Positions 22,558 to 35,130 of a DNA stretch of 64,000 nucleotides are shown one piece after another. The position numbers and the translations under genes were made by a program. Positions within the stretch are counted from its first letter, which is position 1. Every line of letters starts with the position of its first letter. Where the stretch lies: NCBI GenBank assembly GCA_051294375.1, contig CM119264.1, positions 15,463,473 through 15,527,472 on the forward strand. Reading direction: 5' to 3'. The notes below the pieces were generated by a model. That model worked only from the letters and a program-made list of their open reading frames with translations. It did not search any database and had not been told where the DNA came from. The DNA comes from Paraspadella gotoi (lineage: Eukaryota > Chaetognatha).

Positions 22558-24850
22558 ATGAAAAATTTTTTCTTTCTCTTGTTCGCTCTGCTTTCGAGAA
22601 CTTTTCGGAGGAATTTCCCGAAGAGGATGAGCGTTCTCGTGCTGAACCAAGGAACTTCATTGAATGCCATCCTCAGTACCAAACACATCCTTGGTGGAGT
22701 TCTACGCCCCCTGGGCGGACAACTTGCAAACGCTCGCGACCGAATTACGCGGAGGCAGCTCGGGAAGCTGAAAGAGGAAAAATCGGACATTCCGCCTCGC
22801 CAAAGTTTAGTTTTATTTTTAACGAGACTTTCGGCCTACGATAAGAGCATCAATGCGTGCAAGAACGTTCCATCTCTGGAAGGTCGACGCAACTACGGAG
22901 AAGCAGCTAGCAAGCCAGTTTGAGGTCAGGAGGATTCCCCACCATCAAGTTCTTTCGTCAACCGGAGTTCTTCGCGACTTCAAAAGGAGGAAGCAGAGAC
23001 CGAACAGATCATCGCTGGCTGAAGAAGGAAGACGGGCGATCCGGCCAGGCTGCTTGCCACGGCTGCTGAGTGAAATAATTTTTGGGTTTTTAGTTGAGCT
23101 CAAACATCTGTCTTCTTTAATCGCTCTCTTTCCCGCCTTCCCTCAGGTGGAGAGATTCCAGAAACAACGTCTCCCTTGCGTCATTGGATACTTTCCGAAT
23201 CCGGATTCTGAAGAGGTCAAAAACATTTGTGAAAGCCGGCCGATATAGACGACAGCGTGGGAATATGCCATCACGAACGATAAGGACGTGAGTTAATCAC
23301 TACGAATCGTGAAAGAATATGTTTTGAGTTTTATGCTCACGAAAAGATTTGTTTTTGACATTCTCTTCCTGTTTTCGCAAAAAAGGATCATGGAGGCGGC
23401 AAACGCACAAAAACCCGCGTTTGATCTCTATTCTGACTACGACCGAAGAAAAATTCACTTTACGGCTGAGAGCGAGGCTTTTAACCCGGAAGGCATCGAA
23501 TCTTTCGTCAAGGTACGTACGCCGTCATTAGCTTTTCGATCGATAGCTAAAACTCGTGCCGATTTCTTTTTTCAGCGGAATCTGGTGCCGATCGGTGCGG
23601 AGTTTGACGACACCTCCTCCAGCAGAGTCTTCGCCTCCGACATCAAAAGGCAAGCTCGTCCATCATGTCCGGTGACTCTGCGCCAATATCGAGGATCACA
23701 AGGCGACCGTTAAAACTGTCGCCTGGGAGGTTTAAAGGCCAGGTTCGCGCGAGTGGTGGGGGGGGGTATGAAGGGAGGTTGGTTTTTCAGGTTTCCATGT
23801 TATGATATGTTACGCTTTTTTTCGCTTAAGGATGTCGTTCATGTGGATCGACGCGGATAAAGAAGTAAACGCGGGAGTTACTGCGGTTTTTCGACGAGGA
23901 AGAACCTTCAGAAGCTAGAGTGGAACCACTGAAATTTTAAAAAGAGATTTAATAACTCATCTTTAGATAAGAGAATTTCGTTTTTCTAGGGATAATAAAT
24001 CGAGGCGATATTTTGCGAGCCGTAAACTTCAGGCACACCAATTGAACCATTTTAAACCCGAAGATCCAACATTGAAGCGAAGACAATTTTGCGAATGGTT
24101 TGCCACGAAGTTTTGGCGGGTTGTGAAGTGGAGTAAGTTCGACTGTCGTCAAAAGAATACTATTAAGATAGGAGGATCAGTGACAGTGAACGCAATTCCT
24201 CGACAGCGCCACCTCAAAGCCGCGCCTCTGCCGGAACGATTGGGACGCGAAACCCGTCCAAGAGTCCTCGTCGGCGTCGAACTTCGATCTGTCGTCCAAG
24301 GAGGGAAAAATGTTCCTCGTAAGAATTCGTACGCTCCTTGTGCGTCATTGCAAGAAGCTGGAGCCGATCTACAACGAGCTGGCCGAAAAGGTTTGAGGCG
24401 AGAAATGAGTTGAGGGCGTCATCGATTAGCTATTGGCGACTAATTCCTGAACTTCCTTGTATTTATCGGGAAACACAGAAATCTTAATCACTAAGCATGG
24501 GACGCGACGGCGAACGAATTTGAAAGACGTTCGTTGTACAAGGCTTTCCTACCATCAAATACTTTAAAGCCGACGGGCAGCGTCGTTGACTATAAGTTCG
24601 AGTTTTGTTTTGTTCTTTAGATATTGTTTAAACTCGTTTCGAGTTGTATTTAGTTATTAAATTCAACAAATCAGGGAGCCGACTCTGGAGGCGCTCACGA
24701 AATTTTTGGGAGAGCGGTTGGAAAAGTGGGAGGGGAGAGGAGGGCAGCGAGAAGAGGAGAATCTTGATGAGGAACAAAAAAGAGAGCAAAGAAGAGGAGA
24801 GCAAAGCAGGAGAGCGAAGAAAAGCAAGCAGATAAAAGGCAAGGAGAATG
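22558..24850 (+). pseudogene. Protein disulfide isomerase gene (P4HB/PDIA1-like), frameshifted as assembled
   Basis: PDI is an ER thiol-disulfide oxidoreductase. The start at 22558 gives a signal peptide, MKNFFFLLFALLS. Exon estimates: 22558-22804 (VLVLNQ, first thioredoxin-fold active-site region, NYAEAARKLKEE in shifted frames), 22883-23070 (VDATTEKQLASQFEVR, TIKFF, WLKK), 23147-23287 (VIGYFPNPDSEEVK, EYAITNDKD), 23386-23512 (DLYSDYDRRKIHF, GIESFVK), 23576-23742, from 23831 (WIDADKE), 24033-24132 (HFKPEDPT), 24207-24390 (PLPE..WDAKPV, second active-site region, KLEPIYNELAEK), 24479-24595 (MDATANEFE, PTIKYFKADG), from 24675 (EPTLEALTKF, then acidic tail). Order and spacing match a full a-b-b'-a' PDI. 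Most exons carry small indels that destroy the frame, including both CGHC regions. Intact splice sites favour assembly error over a true pseudogene. A KDEL end is not readable. Confidence 0.85.
24690..24850 (+). other. Purine-rich acidic tail of the PDI gene
   Basis: The final exon becomes almost pure purine (GAAGAGGAGAATCTTGATGAGGAAC...), as expected for the Glu/Asp-rich C-terminal extension of PDI. The exact frame and retention signal are obscured by indels; the stop is near 24850. Confidence 0.5.
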
Positions 24851-25189
24851 TAAAAACATGCAAATTAGTTTTCTTCCAAACTGATTCAACTTATACATTT
24901 TTCTAATCCATTTATTGTTTACGTCAGTATTATTTAAAAAAAAAAAACTTCGTGAGCCTTCTTAGTCAAGCTGTTAGCCGAATTGATGTTTCTATTCCAT
25001 AACAATTAAATAATTATTGTTAATTTCTACGTTCAACTGAATAAAATGTATTTCTGAACAATTAATTGAGAGTTGCTTCATAACAAAACAAAGTATTTTG
25101 AGTGTTAAACCCAAATACAAATAACGACTTAGCTTTTGCATTTGTCATGATAAATTTATTAGAGAAAAACATTCGTTTCGGGGCGAGGG

Positions 25190-27773
25190 GGGATCAGGAT
25201 TCCGGGTTTTCACGCTTTTTTTTTGGTCACCTCTTAATTCCCGCCAGAAGACCAATTAAATATTATAAAAATGGTTAGATTTCGAAAGCGGGGCGTCTTG
25301 GGAAGCCCGTGTCGGTGGAGCACTCGAAAAATTCGGTCATCTTGATATGGTACGATGGACCCAAAGTGGACTGGTTTTACGGCATTTTCACTTTTCGTAC
25401 TTGAACTTACTCATTCTCCGTAGACTACACTAAATACTATACATATGGTTACACAGTCAGATAGATTTTGATTTGTCTAAAACAGGGTATCTAATTTTTT
25501 TTAAATTTTACCAAGCTTGCTTGTTTAATTTAACAATCCTTGTTAACGAGTTTTTCGGCCTTAATTCCCGCGTTTCGCCAGTCTTAATTAGTTCTATTAA
25601 ACTGACCTGAGAGATCAATTTCTGCGTTGTCTTATGTTTCTGGGTGGAGCACTCGAAAAAATTTACAGTGTTTTAATATGAAATAAGGAAATCCTGGACT
25701 TTTGTTTGCTCTGGGATTCTTTACACGGCCTCGAATTGCGCATAACTTACATTACCGCCAGAACCAAATCGAAAGCCATGCACTCCGTCGAGCCAGCCGC
25801 GGTTCACGAATCCGAGAGTTGTTGATTTTCGTGTTTATAAACATTATTCCCGCCCGATTTTTTCTTTTTTTTACGAAAATTATAATGATAGACAGATTTT
25901 ACGTTAAAATAATACATTTATTTGTTATTTTTAGAAAATATTGGACTGTTCGTAAAACTGTGGCGTTGTTGACACCGGAGTCACGACTAAGTTAAAAACA
26001 GTCAATATAGTTTTCGAGAACCATCAACTATTTTTCCAAAAGTTAACAGGCTTCATAATACGAATACTAAATATTGTAATGTTCAAACTATATTAAATCT
26101 TATTATTGCTGTTAATTTTATTATTAGGACCCGCCGAACAATCTTCTTTACTTGTGCGCACTAAACTTTTCATTTTGACTCATTAAATTGATTCTGTTGA
26201 TATTCGTTGTTACGGTAAAAAACACTTCTCACTACGTTTCAAATAGCTAAATTAGTTTATACCAAAAAAGTGCCCTGGGGCAGGAAATCGACCAATTAGC
26301 AATACAAATTTTAATGGCCCAAGAAAGTGGAAAGAAAGAAAGTGGGAAGTTATTATATTTTTTCACATAGAAAACTCTATTAGCGAAAATTGTTTTATGG
26401 ACTGCCATATGAGGACGCTGTTACGGTTATGACGTTCAGGATCGTCTGCCTCCGTTCATCTGCGATTCATGGACTCGTAATTATTGACTTTTAAGATTTT
26501 TTTTCTTTGGCATTCCTGGAGATTAATACACTCCAGAGGTTTATGGGAAAATAAAGTTTTTCTAATGAATTAACGTATGAGAAAGAGGAACATAGGGAAG
26601 AAGATAATTTTTCAGAAAGAAAAAATTTTAAAAAATTCAAATATAATTTTTTAATAATTGTTATTAATAGCATTATTATATTATTATTTGATTATTATAT
26701 TAGGTTTTTATAAATTAAAAAAAATTAAGATTAAATATAAGTTAAAAAGAATAATAATTTTGGATTAAATATAAATTAAGATAAGTTAAGGTTAATGATA
26801 ATTTAAGAGTTAATGATAAGTTAGGGTTAATAATAAGTTAGGGTAATAGTGAATTAAGTTAATAGCGAATTAAGGTTAATAATAAATTAAGGTTAAAGTA
26901 AGTTAGGGTTAATGGAAATAAGGGTTAAAATAAATTAAGGCTAAGTTTGGTTAAGGGTAAATTAGGGTTAAGGGTAAATTAGGGTTAGGGGCAAATTAGG
27001 GTTAAGGGTAATAATTTAAATATAAATTTTATTAAGTAATATATTAATAAATAATATATTTATAAAAAAATTAAAAAAATATTTTTTAAAAAAATTTTAA
27101 ATAAAAAAAATTTTTAAAAAATATTTTACCACGTAGCTTATCCAATAAATTCAGCATTTTTAAGGCTATGGTTTTTACAATTAATTTTTTTTTTTAATAT
27201 TTTATTTTTTTATATTCTTTCTTTTTCATTTTCTCATAAGATTCCCGAGCGTATTAAACTCCAAGATCGCCCTTTTGCAGTTTAGTTTTTTGATTACATT
27301 TTACATGATCATTGGACGTCTTGACCTTCCTTGCTGCCTCACCTTCTACTCCACCTTAAGCTACCTTTGTAAAGTCCAGATGACTATCTTTAACTCAGAT
27401 ATAACTTTCGGCTCGTCTCGGGATTCGGCTGTCTTTGAAGAAGACTCTTTGGACTCACAACGACGCCACTTTGGGGCGCCGGGAGATCACTTTCCTGGGT
27501 TTTCAGCGAACCTCCGTCTCCGTCGTAATACCTTTTTTTCGGCTCCCCCTCCGTCGCCATCTTGGTTCAAATTTTCCGCGCCGCCGCCGTTGCCGATTGC
27601 TGGGACTTGGTGGTGCGACGCTCATTTTTCCCCTCTTAAAGAAGAATTATACTCTGGGCGTTTGCGTCACCGCCCTCCCGCCGAGAACTTTATGGGCAAC
27701 GCTTGACGATCAGGCTCGCTCCGTGCTCGCTCCGCCCCAACCGCCTTCCAAGACCAACTATCACTGCGAACTA
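25190..27773 (-). CDS. Unrecognised gene, copy 1 (minus strand)
   Basis: The first exon starts at ATG 27560 in the context AACCAAGATGGCG and runs to donor AAAG|GTAGCT at 27365. It reads MATEGEPKKGITTETEVR, then after one indel TQESDLPAPQSGVVVSPKSL and TPNPETSRKL. Later exon-like blocks on the same strand: about 26475-26411 (ERRQTILNVITVTASSYG), about 25825-25700 (GWLDGVHGFRFGSGGNVSYA QFEA) and about 25390-25265 (VKPVHFGSIVPYQDD, FECSTDTGFPRRPAFEI, stop). These blocks recur in the other copies in the same order. The GC-rich 5' flank is bounded by an N gap. No family is recognised. Confidence 0.45.
26640..27240. repeat. Degenerate TTAGGGTTAA-type satellite with AT-rich end
   Basis: GGTTAATGATAATTTAAG and AGGGTTAAGGGTAAATTAGG words repeat for about 350 bp and then pass into poly-A/T DNA. 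Copies in reverse orientation: 29490-29800, 37447-37571 and 43020-43340. It sits in an intron of the copy 1 gene. Confidence 0.65.
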
Positions 27774-27798
27774 NNNNNNNNNNNNNNNNNNNNNNNNN
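27774..27798. other. Assembly gap (25 N)
   Basis: Run of N directly after the shared repeat edge CACTGCGAACTA. Confidence 0.99.
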
Positions 27799-28099
27799 AG
27801 ATCGGTGTCTCGCTTTCGTCTTATCTGCCGATTCGATTGGTTACCTTCCTGTATATTAATGTTGTGACTTTTAAATCTTGTCTTCTTTCTCTTTGCGTTT
27901 TCTCCTGCGGAGTATCTATCTACATCCAGAACGGTTTCTACTGTGGCAAATACTACGTTTTCTCTTCGTCTACATAATCAACGTTCATGTGAGACTCAAG
28001 AGGTACACTCACTCGAGATAACATATTTTCTCGTCATAAGACACTAACTTTAAAAACTTCAATACTCTCTACTAATCTTTTCATCTACTCGTCTTTTTA

Positions 28100-28850
28100 T
28101 TTTAGCATTTATCTCATTATTACTATTTCTGATTATTTTTATATTAGGTTTTTAAAATTAAAATTAATATATATTAAATATTTTAAATATTAAGTATACA
28201 AAAAATAATAAGTGTTGGAATTAAATATAAATTGATGAGTTATATGTTTATGTTAATGATAATTTTTAAGGTTAATGAATATACGTGTTAGAGGTTTAAT
28301 TAATAACGTTTGAAGGATAATAAGTGATATCAAGGGTTAACAATTTTATTAGTGTTAATGTAAATAAGGTGGTGTTTTCACACGAGAGCGTAAGCTTCGA
28401 AAGTGAATATGCTATATTATATGTTACGGCGTGAGAACATACGGGTTAACGGGGCAAAATCTAGGAGCAAGGTACAATAATTAAGAGATAATTTATTAAG
28501 CTAAATTGTATTATAAGAGACGATCGAAATCAGTTTTATAAAACAAAGAATTAAAAAAAATATTTTTTAAAAAAATTAAATCGAAGGAGCAGAGGACTTT
28601 AAATAAGAACACAAATTATCGTAAGAAAAAATGAGTTTTACGCACGTAGCCTATCTCAATAAAATTCAGCAAGGTGTATATTAGGCTGGTAGTTATTATA
28701 ACAATTAATTTTTTTTTTAAATATTTTGATTTTTTATATTCTTTCTTATTAGTTCATTTCTCATAAGATTCCGAGCGTATTAAACTGCCAGAATCCCTTA
28801 TTGGCGAGGTTTAGTTTTTTGATTACAAATGTATGTGACAGAGTAGGATC
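28100..28850. repeat. Diverged direct copy of 26660-27300
   Basis: ATTATTTTTATATTAGGTTTTTA through TTCTCATAAGATTCCGAGCGTATTAAACT matches 26680-27260 in the same orientation with heavy indels. Together with 28.9-31.6 kb, which is inverted, it makes the centre of a large palindrome. Confidence 0.6.
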
Positions 28851-28899
28851 AAGTAGGAAGAGAGTTCTGGAACTTCCGTTGAGACTCATCCGTATCTAC

Positions 28900-31620
28900 T
28901 CTCCACACGCGTGTGAGATCGAGTCCTCTCATCCCTGCCACTATGCAAATGTGTGATATTAAAGATAGAGATAATATGGTAGCTTGAAGGTGGAGTAGAA
29001 AGGTTCGAGAGAGAAGGAAGAAAGAGGCAGCAAGAGAGAGAAGATACGAAATCACTTCCACAGGGGAAGAATCATGTAAAAGTAATACAACAAAAACTTA
29101 AACTGCAAGAGAAAGGGCGATCTTAGAATTTAAATACACAGGGCATCAGGGTAATCTTATGAAGAAAATGAAAAAAGAAAGTAATGTAGTTTAAAAAAGA
29201 AATATAAAGTAATATTAAAAGAAAAAAGAAAAAATGTATTGGTTAAAAAACCAATAGCCTTAAAATGCTGAGAGATTAAAGTATAAGATGAGACTAACGA
29301 TAAAGGTATAAAAAATATATTATATATTAGAAAAATATAATATATATTTAAGAAAAAATATTTTTATAAAAGTAAATTTTTTTAGAAATCAAGTTGATAT
29401 TAAATAATTTTATATTTTAAGATAAGAAAGTAAAGAAAAGCTTAAAAAATAAATATAAATTGAATTAAGAATATACGCATTAACCGCTAATATTTCCGCC
29501 ATAACCACCCTACACATAATAACGCAATAGTTACACTAGAAGATAACCCCAAACATTAAGCACACTATAGGAATATTAATTAAAAACCCTTATTATTTAC
29601 CATTAAACCCTAACTTACTGTTAAGCTATTAACCTTAATTCACCTATTACCCTTAACTTATTTATTAACCCTTAACTTATCATTAACTTAAATTATCATT
29701 AACCTTAACTTACTCTTAATTATATTATTTAATCCAAAATTATTATTCTTTTTAACTTAATTTAATCTTAATTTTTTTTAATTTATAAAACCTAATATAA
29801 TAAATCAAATAATAATATAATAATGCTATAATAACAATTATTAAAAAATTATATATGAATTTTAAAACTTTTTCTTTCAAAATTATCTTCTTCCGTATGT
29901 TCTCTCTTCTACAATAGTTAATTATAAAGAAAAACTTTATTTTCCCAATAAAACCTCTAGTGTATTAATCCCAGGAATGCCAAGAAAAACAAATCTTAAA
30001 AGTCAATAATTACGAGTCCATGAATCGAACAAGAAAGAATATAAAGCAAAGCAGAAGAACGATCCCAATGAACGTAATCAAAACTACTGCTAGAGCCCAG
30101 ACCAACTAATACAAAAAAAATATATATACAAAAGAAATAATTGATGATCCATTAAAACAAATTTTCACTAATAGATTTCTTATATGTATAAAGAAATTAT
30201 ATTAAATAAACTCTCGACCACTTCTTCTTTCTGCATGACCACTTTACTTTGTCGGCCATTCTTAAAATCGTGTGCGATATTGATTTCCTCAAATGTGGTC
30301 AGATTTATCATCGCCCCAGGGGTCACTTTTTTTGGTAAGTCGAATAGAGTATTAGCTAATTTGAAGGACGGGAGAAGTGTATAGGATGTACCGTAGACAA
30401 CAAAATTAGAATTCGATTTAAATATAAGATGGCAAAGAATGAAAGGTATTTGGGATTGACACGCACAAGGAATATGAAGAGTTGGCTTCGGAGGAATCAT
30501 GTGGCGACTAATAAAGTAAGATGGGAATTAAACAAAGGCAAAGAAATAAGATTAATATAGGTTTGACATCGTACCAACTATCATGTATTCGTATTATGAA
30601 AGCTGTTTTAACTTTTTGGAAAAATTAGTGGATGGGTTCTCGAAAACTATATTGACTGTTTTAACTTGGTCGGGTGAGGGGAACTGCTCGGGACCTAGTA
30701 TTACACAACAGAGGCAACAGATATTTTACGAAAGGAGTGTGGCAAATAAATTATCTAAAGATAGTAACAATAGAGCGATGATCATATGAGAAGCGTAAAG
30801 AACATCTAAGTTCATTAGAAGTTTTCGGCAGTTAAAAAGAAAGTGAAAGAAGAAAGAAACAGTACGGGAGAGAGATAGAGAAAAGAAATATGTGTAAACA
30901 GCGTAAATGACATCAGACAAACGTGGTCGCTGATTATGTTAATAGACGCATGGCGTCTAGGGACTGGCGGACGGATTGAAGAGATTCCCATGGCTTTCGA
31001 TTTGGTTCTGGCGGTAATGTAAGTTATAGCACATTCAGGGCCGTGTAAAGAATCCAGAGCAAACAAAAGTCCAGGATTTCCTACTATGTATTTATATTAA
31101 AATCACGTGTAAATTTCGAGAGTTGCACACCCAGAAAATAAGACAACGCAGAAATTTGATCTCTCAGGTCAGTTTAATAGAACTAATAAGACTAGAAGAC
31201 TGGCCAAGAAGCGGGGAATTAAGCGCTGAAAAACGAAAACTCGGTTACAAGGATTTGTAAATTAAACAAGCAAGCTTGGTAAAATTTAAAAAAAATTAAG
31301 ATACCCTAGTTTTAGACAAATATAAAAATCTATTGACTGTGTAACCATATGTTATTATATTGTGTAGTCTCGAGGAATGAGTAATCAAGTACGGAAAGTG
31401 AGAAATGCCGTAAAACCAGTCCACTTTGGGTCCATCGTACCATATCAAGATGACGACGAATTTTCGAGTGCTCCACCACACGGGCTTCCCAGAGACCCCC
31501 GCTTTCGAAATCTAACCATTTTATAATATTTTAATTCGGTCTTTGCGGGAATTAAGTAAATGACCAAAAAAAAGGTGAAAACCCGAATCCTGATCCCCCC
31601 TCGCCAAACACAGAAATGTT
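28900..31620 (+). pseudogene. Inverted copy 2 of the unrecognised gene locus (partial)
   Basis: The sequence is the reverse complement of about 25.18-27.3 kb with indels: 29110 pairs with 27260, 29500-29800 with 26700-27000, 29940-30000 with 26500-26560, 30990-31090 with 25690-25790, and 31400-31600 with 25190-25400. Exon-like blocks now on the plus strand include the TTTCGATTTGGTTCTGGCGG block near 31000 and AAAACCAGTCCACTTTGGGT near 31414. The GC-rich first exon is absent. Degraded or misassembled. Confidence 0.5.
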
Positions 31621-31689
31621 TTAATCTATACTAATGCTTTTTCTCTTAACTTGTAAAGATACTAAAAATAAAAACATTTCTAGACACTT

Positions 31690-32165
31690 TTTTAGAACAA
31701 TGACTACAATGACTCAGTGACTCAGTGACTCAAGTGACATCACAATGAACTGCTCAGTGACTTCCAGTGATCAGGTGACTCAGTGACTCACATAGATCAG
31801 CCGACTTTCAAAACGAGATTCATATAAAAAAAACGTAACAATCGTTACTTTATGTGACCAAAATTTATAGTTGAAAGATTTCAATTCAAACTGATTTTTG
31901 ACATCTCGGTTTGTCCACTTAGGAACAGTGATAGCTGATGCATGACGTTCTCGAATTTGGAACAATGAACAACTAGCATGAATACAATGAACGAACTGAC
32001 TAAGGGATGAACAATGACACTTGACTATCTACTGAGGATGACATGATCACTGGACACTGATGCTTTGCATTTGACACTGACTTCCTTACTATGATATCAA
32101 TGAGAGCTTGATGCTGATAATTGACATACTGCTGGACTGACAGGATAACCTGACAATGACACTGA
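31690..32165. repeat. Short tandem array of TGACTCAG-type units
   Basis: GTGACTCAGTGACTCAGTGACTCAAGTGACATCAC... gives about ten near-copies in 31710-31795. Looser TGACACTGA/GACTGACA words continue to about 32165. The unit contains the palindromic AP-1-type site TGACTCA. Confidence 0.7.
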
Positions 32166-32399
32166 TGGCTGGACATTGACACCTTCGCCAATCGTTCGAC
32201 CAAATTATTCGTCGAGTCTGGGGAAATTCTGCCGCGTTCTGCGGAGCCACGCCTCCTTTGAGAGAAATGAGGATCAATTGAAGGTAGATGGCGCAGATCG
32301 AGGCATGAATGCAAATGCAAAATGGAGATGGTCAAATCGATGAGCCAAATGCAAGAATGGCAGATTGCTAGATTGAGAAATCGACACTCTAACGATCAG

Positions 32400-33020
32400 G
32401 TTTAGTGGAGTATAACGGGCCAGGATTTGCTTAAAGAGATTAAGGTATCCGGATTAGGTATTAGGTATTATGGGGATTAGGTATTGCGCCAATGTGGGGA
32501 TAGCTATTAGGAGTTTAGTTATAATGGGATTAGGTATTAGGGGTATGTATTAAGGGTTCGTTTAATTGGGGACTTACGGTATTAAGTGTTTAGTTATTTG
32601 GGGATTAGGTATAAGGGATTAGGTATTAAGGGATTAGGGATTAGGGATTAAGGATTAGGTTTTAGTGATTAGGAATTGTGGGATTAGGTATTGGGTTAGA
32701 GATTAGTATTAGGAGATTAGGATTAGTTGGGGATTATGGTATTAATAGGTATTAGGATTAGATTAGGGATTATGTATTTAGGATAGGTATTGTGGATAGG
32801 TATTGAGGGATTAGTATTAGGATTAGGTATTGTGGGATTTAGGTTAATTAGGATTAGGCTATTAGGTTTAAGGCGTATTGGGGATTAGTTAGGTTTAGGA
32901 TTGGATTTAGCTACTGGGATTAGGTATTAGGGTTGTAGGTATGGAGAATTAGGTATTTTTAGGGATTAGGATAGGGATATTGGCGGATAGGATATGTGAT
33001 TAGGTATTGGCAATCTAGGT
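32400..33020. repeat. Degenerate minisatellite GGATTAGGTATTAG
   Basis: About 600 bp of 12-15-bp units with the consensus GGGATTAGGTATTA, heavily mutated. The G-rich strand is plus throughout, so it is not telomeric by orientation alone and the unit differs from TTAGGG. Confidence 0.8.
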
Positions 33021-33035
33021 ATTCGGGTCTAAAGA

Positions 33036-33404
33036 TTAAACAATTGAATGTGGCAACTCACCGGAAAAATAAGCCAAATAAGAAATGAGGATATACTTTT
33101 TTTCCCTTTTAAAACCGACCAAATTCCTTCTCGATAGGAATTCCCCAAAATAGTGCGATGCAGTTCGACAGCATTTATAATGATAGATAAAAACCGCGCT
33201 CCACCCTAAATGCAGAGAGGAACGATGTGGGCTTTTCCCTCTCTCTCTCGGGTCTCTCTTACGTAGTCTGCTCGAATATCGTCGAGCGTCTTTACCGTCC
33301 CAGATTAGTATATTCCTTTTCTCCGTAGTGCAATCTAAAGCCAAACTGAGAGAGATGATGACCGGCACGAAAACTTTTTTGGTATCTAAACTAGAAATAA
33401 GCAA
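33036..33404 (-). other. Open frame of 122 codons, unrecognised
   Basis: The longest frame here reads SLSLALDCTTEKRNILIWDG and ARRYSSRLRKRDPRERGKSP. It includes a CTCTCTCTCTC tract. No family match by eye and no clear splice context. Kept only as a candidate. Confidence 0.2.
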
Positions 33405-33774
33405 TCAAACTCGGTTTAGAGAAGAGGAAAATAAGGAAAGCAGTTTGTATGTATGTATATATTAGGTGACGCGCAGCTTAAACCATCAAAGCCTGCCATC
33501 ATGGCGAAGATAGCCTCCGTTGATTTAAATGACATTATAATGGGATATATTTTTATCATTTGTGGTTGTTCCAATCTGCACCTAACATGATTTTATAATA
33601 GTTCTACACAATCTACATGTGAGTCTAAGTGAAGTTCGAATAATGAGGAGAAAAAAAAATTAAAATGTATTGTCATTTCAGGATTCATACAGTGAATGAC
33701 TTGTTAATGAATCCTAGTTTCTCGCCAAGAGAATTGTGTGTGATCGATATATGCGAAAGGTGAGAACGATCTCG

Positions 33775-33888
33775 TGGTGTCCGTCGTCGTCGCTGCGATC
33801 GTCTTCGATACGTCACACATTATGCGTCTCGGTGCAGTCGTCGATCTTTTCGTCGTCGTCGTCGTCGTCGGACGTCGTCGTCGCATGA
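33775..33888. repeat. (GTC)n-rich trinucleotide tract
   Basis: GTCGTCGTCGTCGTC runs are interspersed with GATCGTCTTCG. Frames on both strands (Val/Val/Val or Thr/Thr/Thr) are artefacts. Confidence 0.85.
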
Positions 33889-33989
33889 TCATATATATAT
33901 CACACTTCAATCTATTGATTACAGCTCAATTATCGCGAATTAGAATTCTGTTATTAGTACTTTTTCATATAATGTCTTGATACTATACC

Positions 33990-35100
33990 TTTGGCGAGAT
34001 CCTTATACTATTTTAAATTTTTGTTATAGATTAATGTATTATATCCAAAATATTATAAAATGTAATTAATTTAATCTTTATTTTTTACATGTAGATCTGA
34101 TATTTGTCAAATATCTGTTTTTTTAAGTGTATATCAATTATAAAATAAAAAATAATGTGTTTACTTTTATAGTCTAAAAGTTTATATCCGGTGTGAGACG
34201 TAAGGCCATTATTCTAAATTTAGTTAATTAAACATCAGGACAACAAAACACAAAAAGCAAAGCTTGACCGAAGTCGGCCCATGCCGGGGTCTGTATAACG
34301 CCCCGGTTCTCTGAGGTCTTTCTTCTAGGTCACAATCCAACTTTTCCTTTCATAAATCTTATTTTCCTCAAACCAGTGCTGAAATGGGAATAATTTAAAA
34401 ATCTCGATGTGTAGAAAAAGAGATACAACGGATCGCTCTAGCAAAACATGAGGGGGGGTGAAAGGAAAGAATGAAAAATAGTCAAAATAAAAAATGAATG
34501 AAAATAAATAAAAATGAAACAGGAGGCAAAAAGTAAACAAGAGGAAGGAAAATAATATTAGACGACTCACTTTACACAACGCGGAACCCTAAATCCATCC
34601 GCTTTAATTACACAACCCTGGAAATAAATATACAGTTAAACAGTGATTTCAGGAGATTTTTGCGCTTGTGTCCCACAAATTGTTCGTGAGAGAAGATTCG
34701 AAGACGCATTTGTCTATAAGTCGCGTCGTCCTACTTATGATAAATCTGTTCAGATTTTATAATATTACAAATAACATTCAAATTACTAAAAGTATTACTT
34801 ATGTCAATCCCAATATTACATCTGAAATGCGCATTAAATAATCTCTTTTCTTTTAAAATAATTTCCTTTCCCGCATATTTTTTCTCATACCCCTTACGAC
34901 TTACAATTAACAAATCTCATCATCTGTATGAAAAAAAGTTAATGCGGTGAAATATTTGTGAATCTCGTTTTGATAAAACAATTTTCCACCTGTTGTTCTT
35001 TTTTCCCCTCGTTTCCTCTTTACCACGAAAAAATATATTTAAATGATAAAATTTAAAAAAAAAAAAATAACTAGCTATTTTTAAACAAAATAATTGTAGG
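33990..35100. other. AT-rich DNA, no gene seen
   Basis: A short GC-rich patch at about 34260-34330 (GGCCCATGCCGGGGTCTGTATAACGCCCCGG) contains a CCGGGG..CCCCGG self-complementary pair around CTGTATAA. Otherwise nothing. Confidence 0.35.
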
Positions 35101-35103
35101 GAT

Positions 35104-35130
35104 GGACAGACAGACAGACAGACAGACAGA
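35104..35130. repeat. (GACA)n microsatellite
   Basis: Six to seven GACA units. Confidence 0.9.

Noticed and set aside
33501-33590. Short frame starting MAKIASVDLNDIIMG in a good start context
   Set aside because: It stops after 29 codons without a convincing donor or homologous product; insufficient support.
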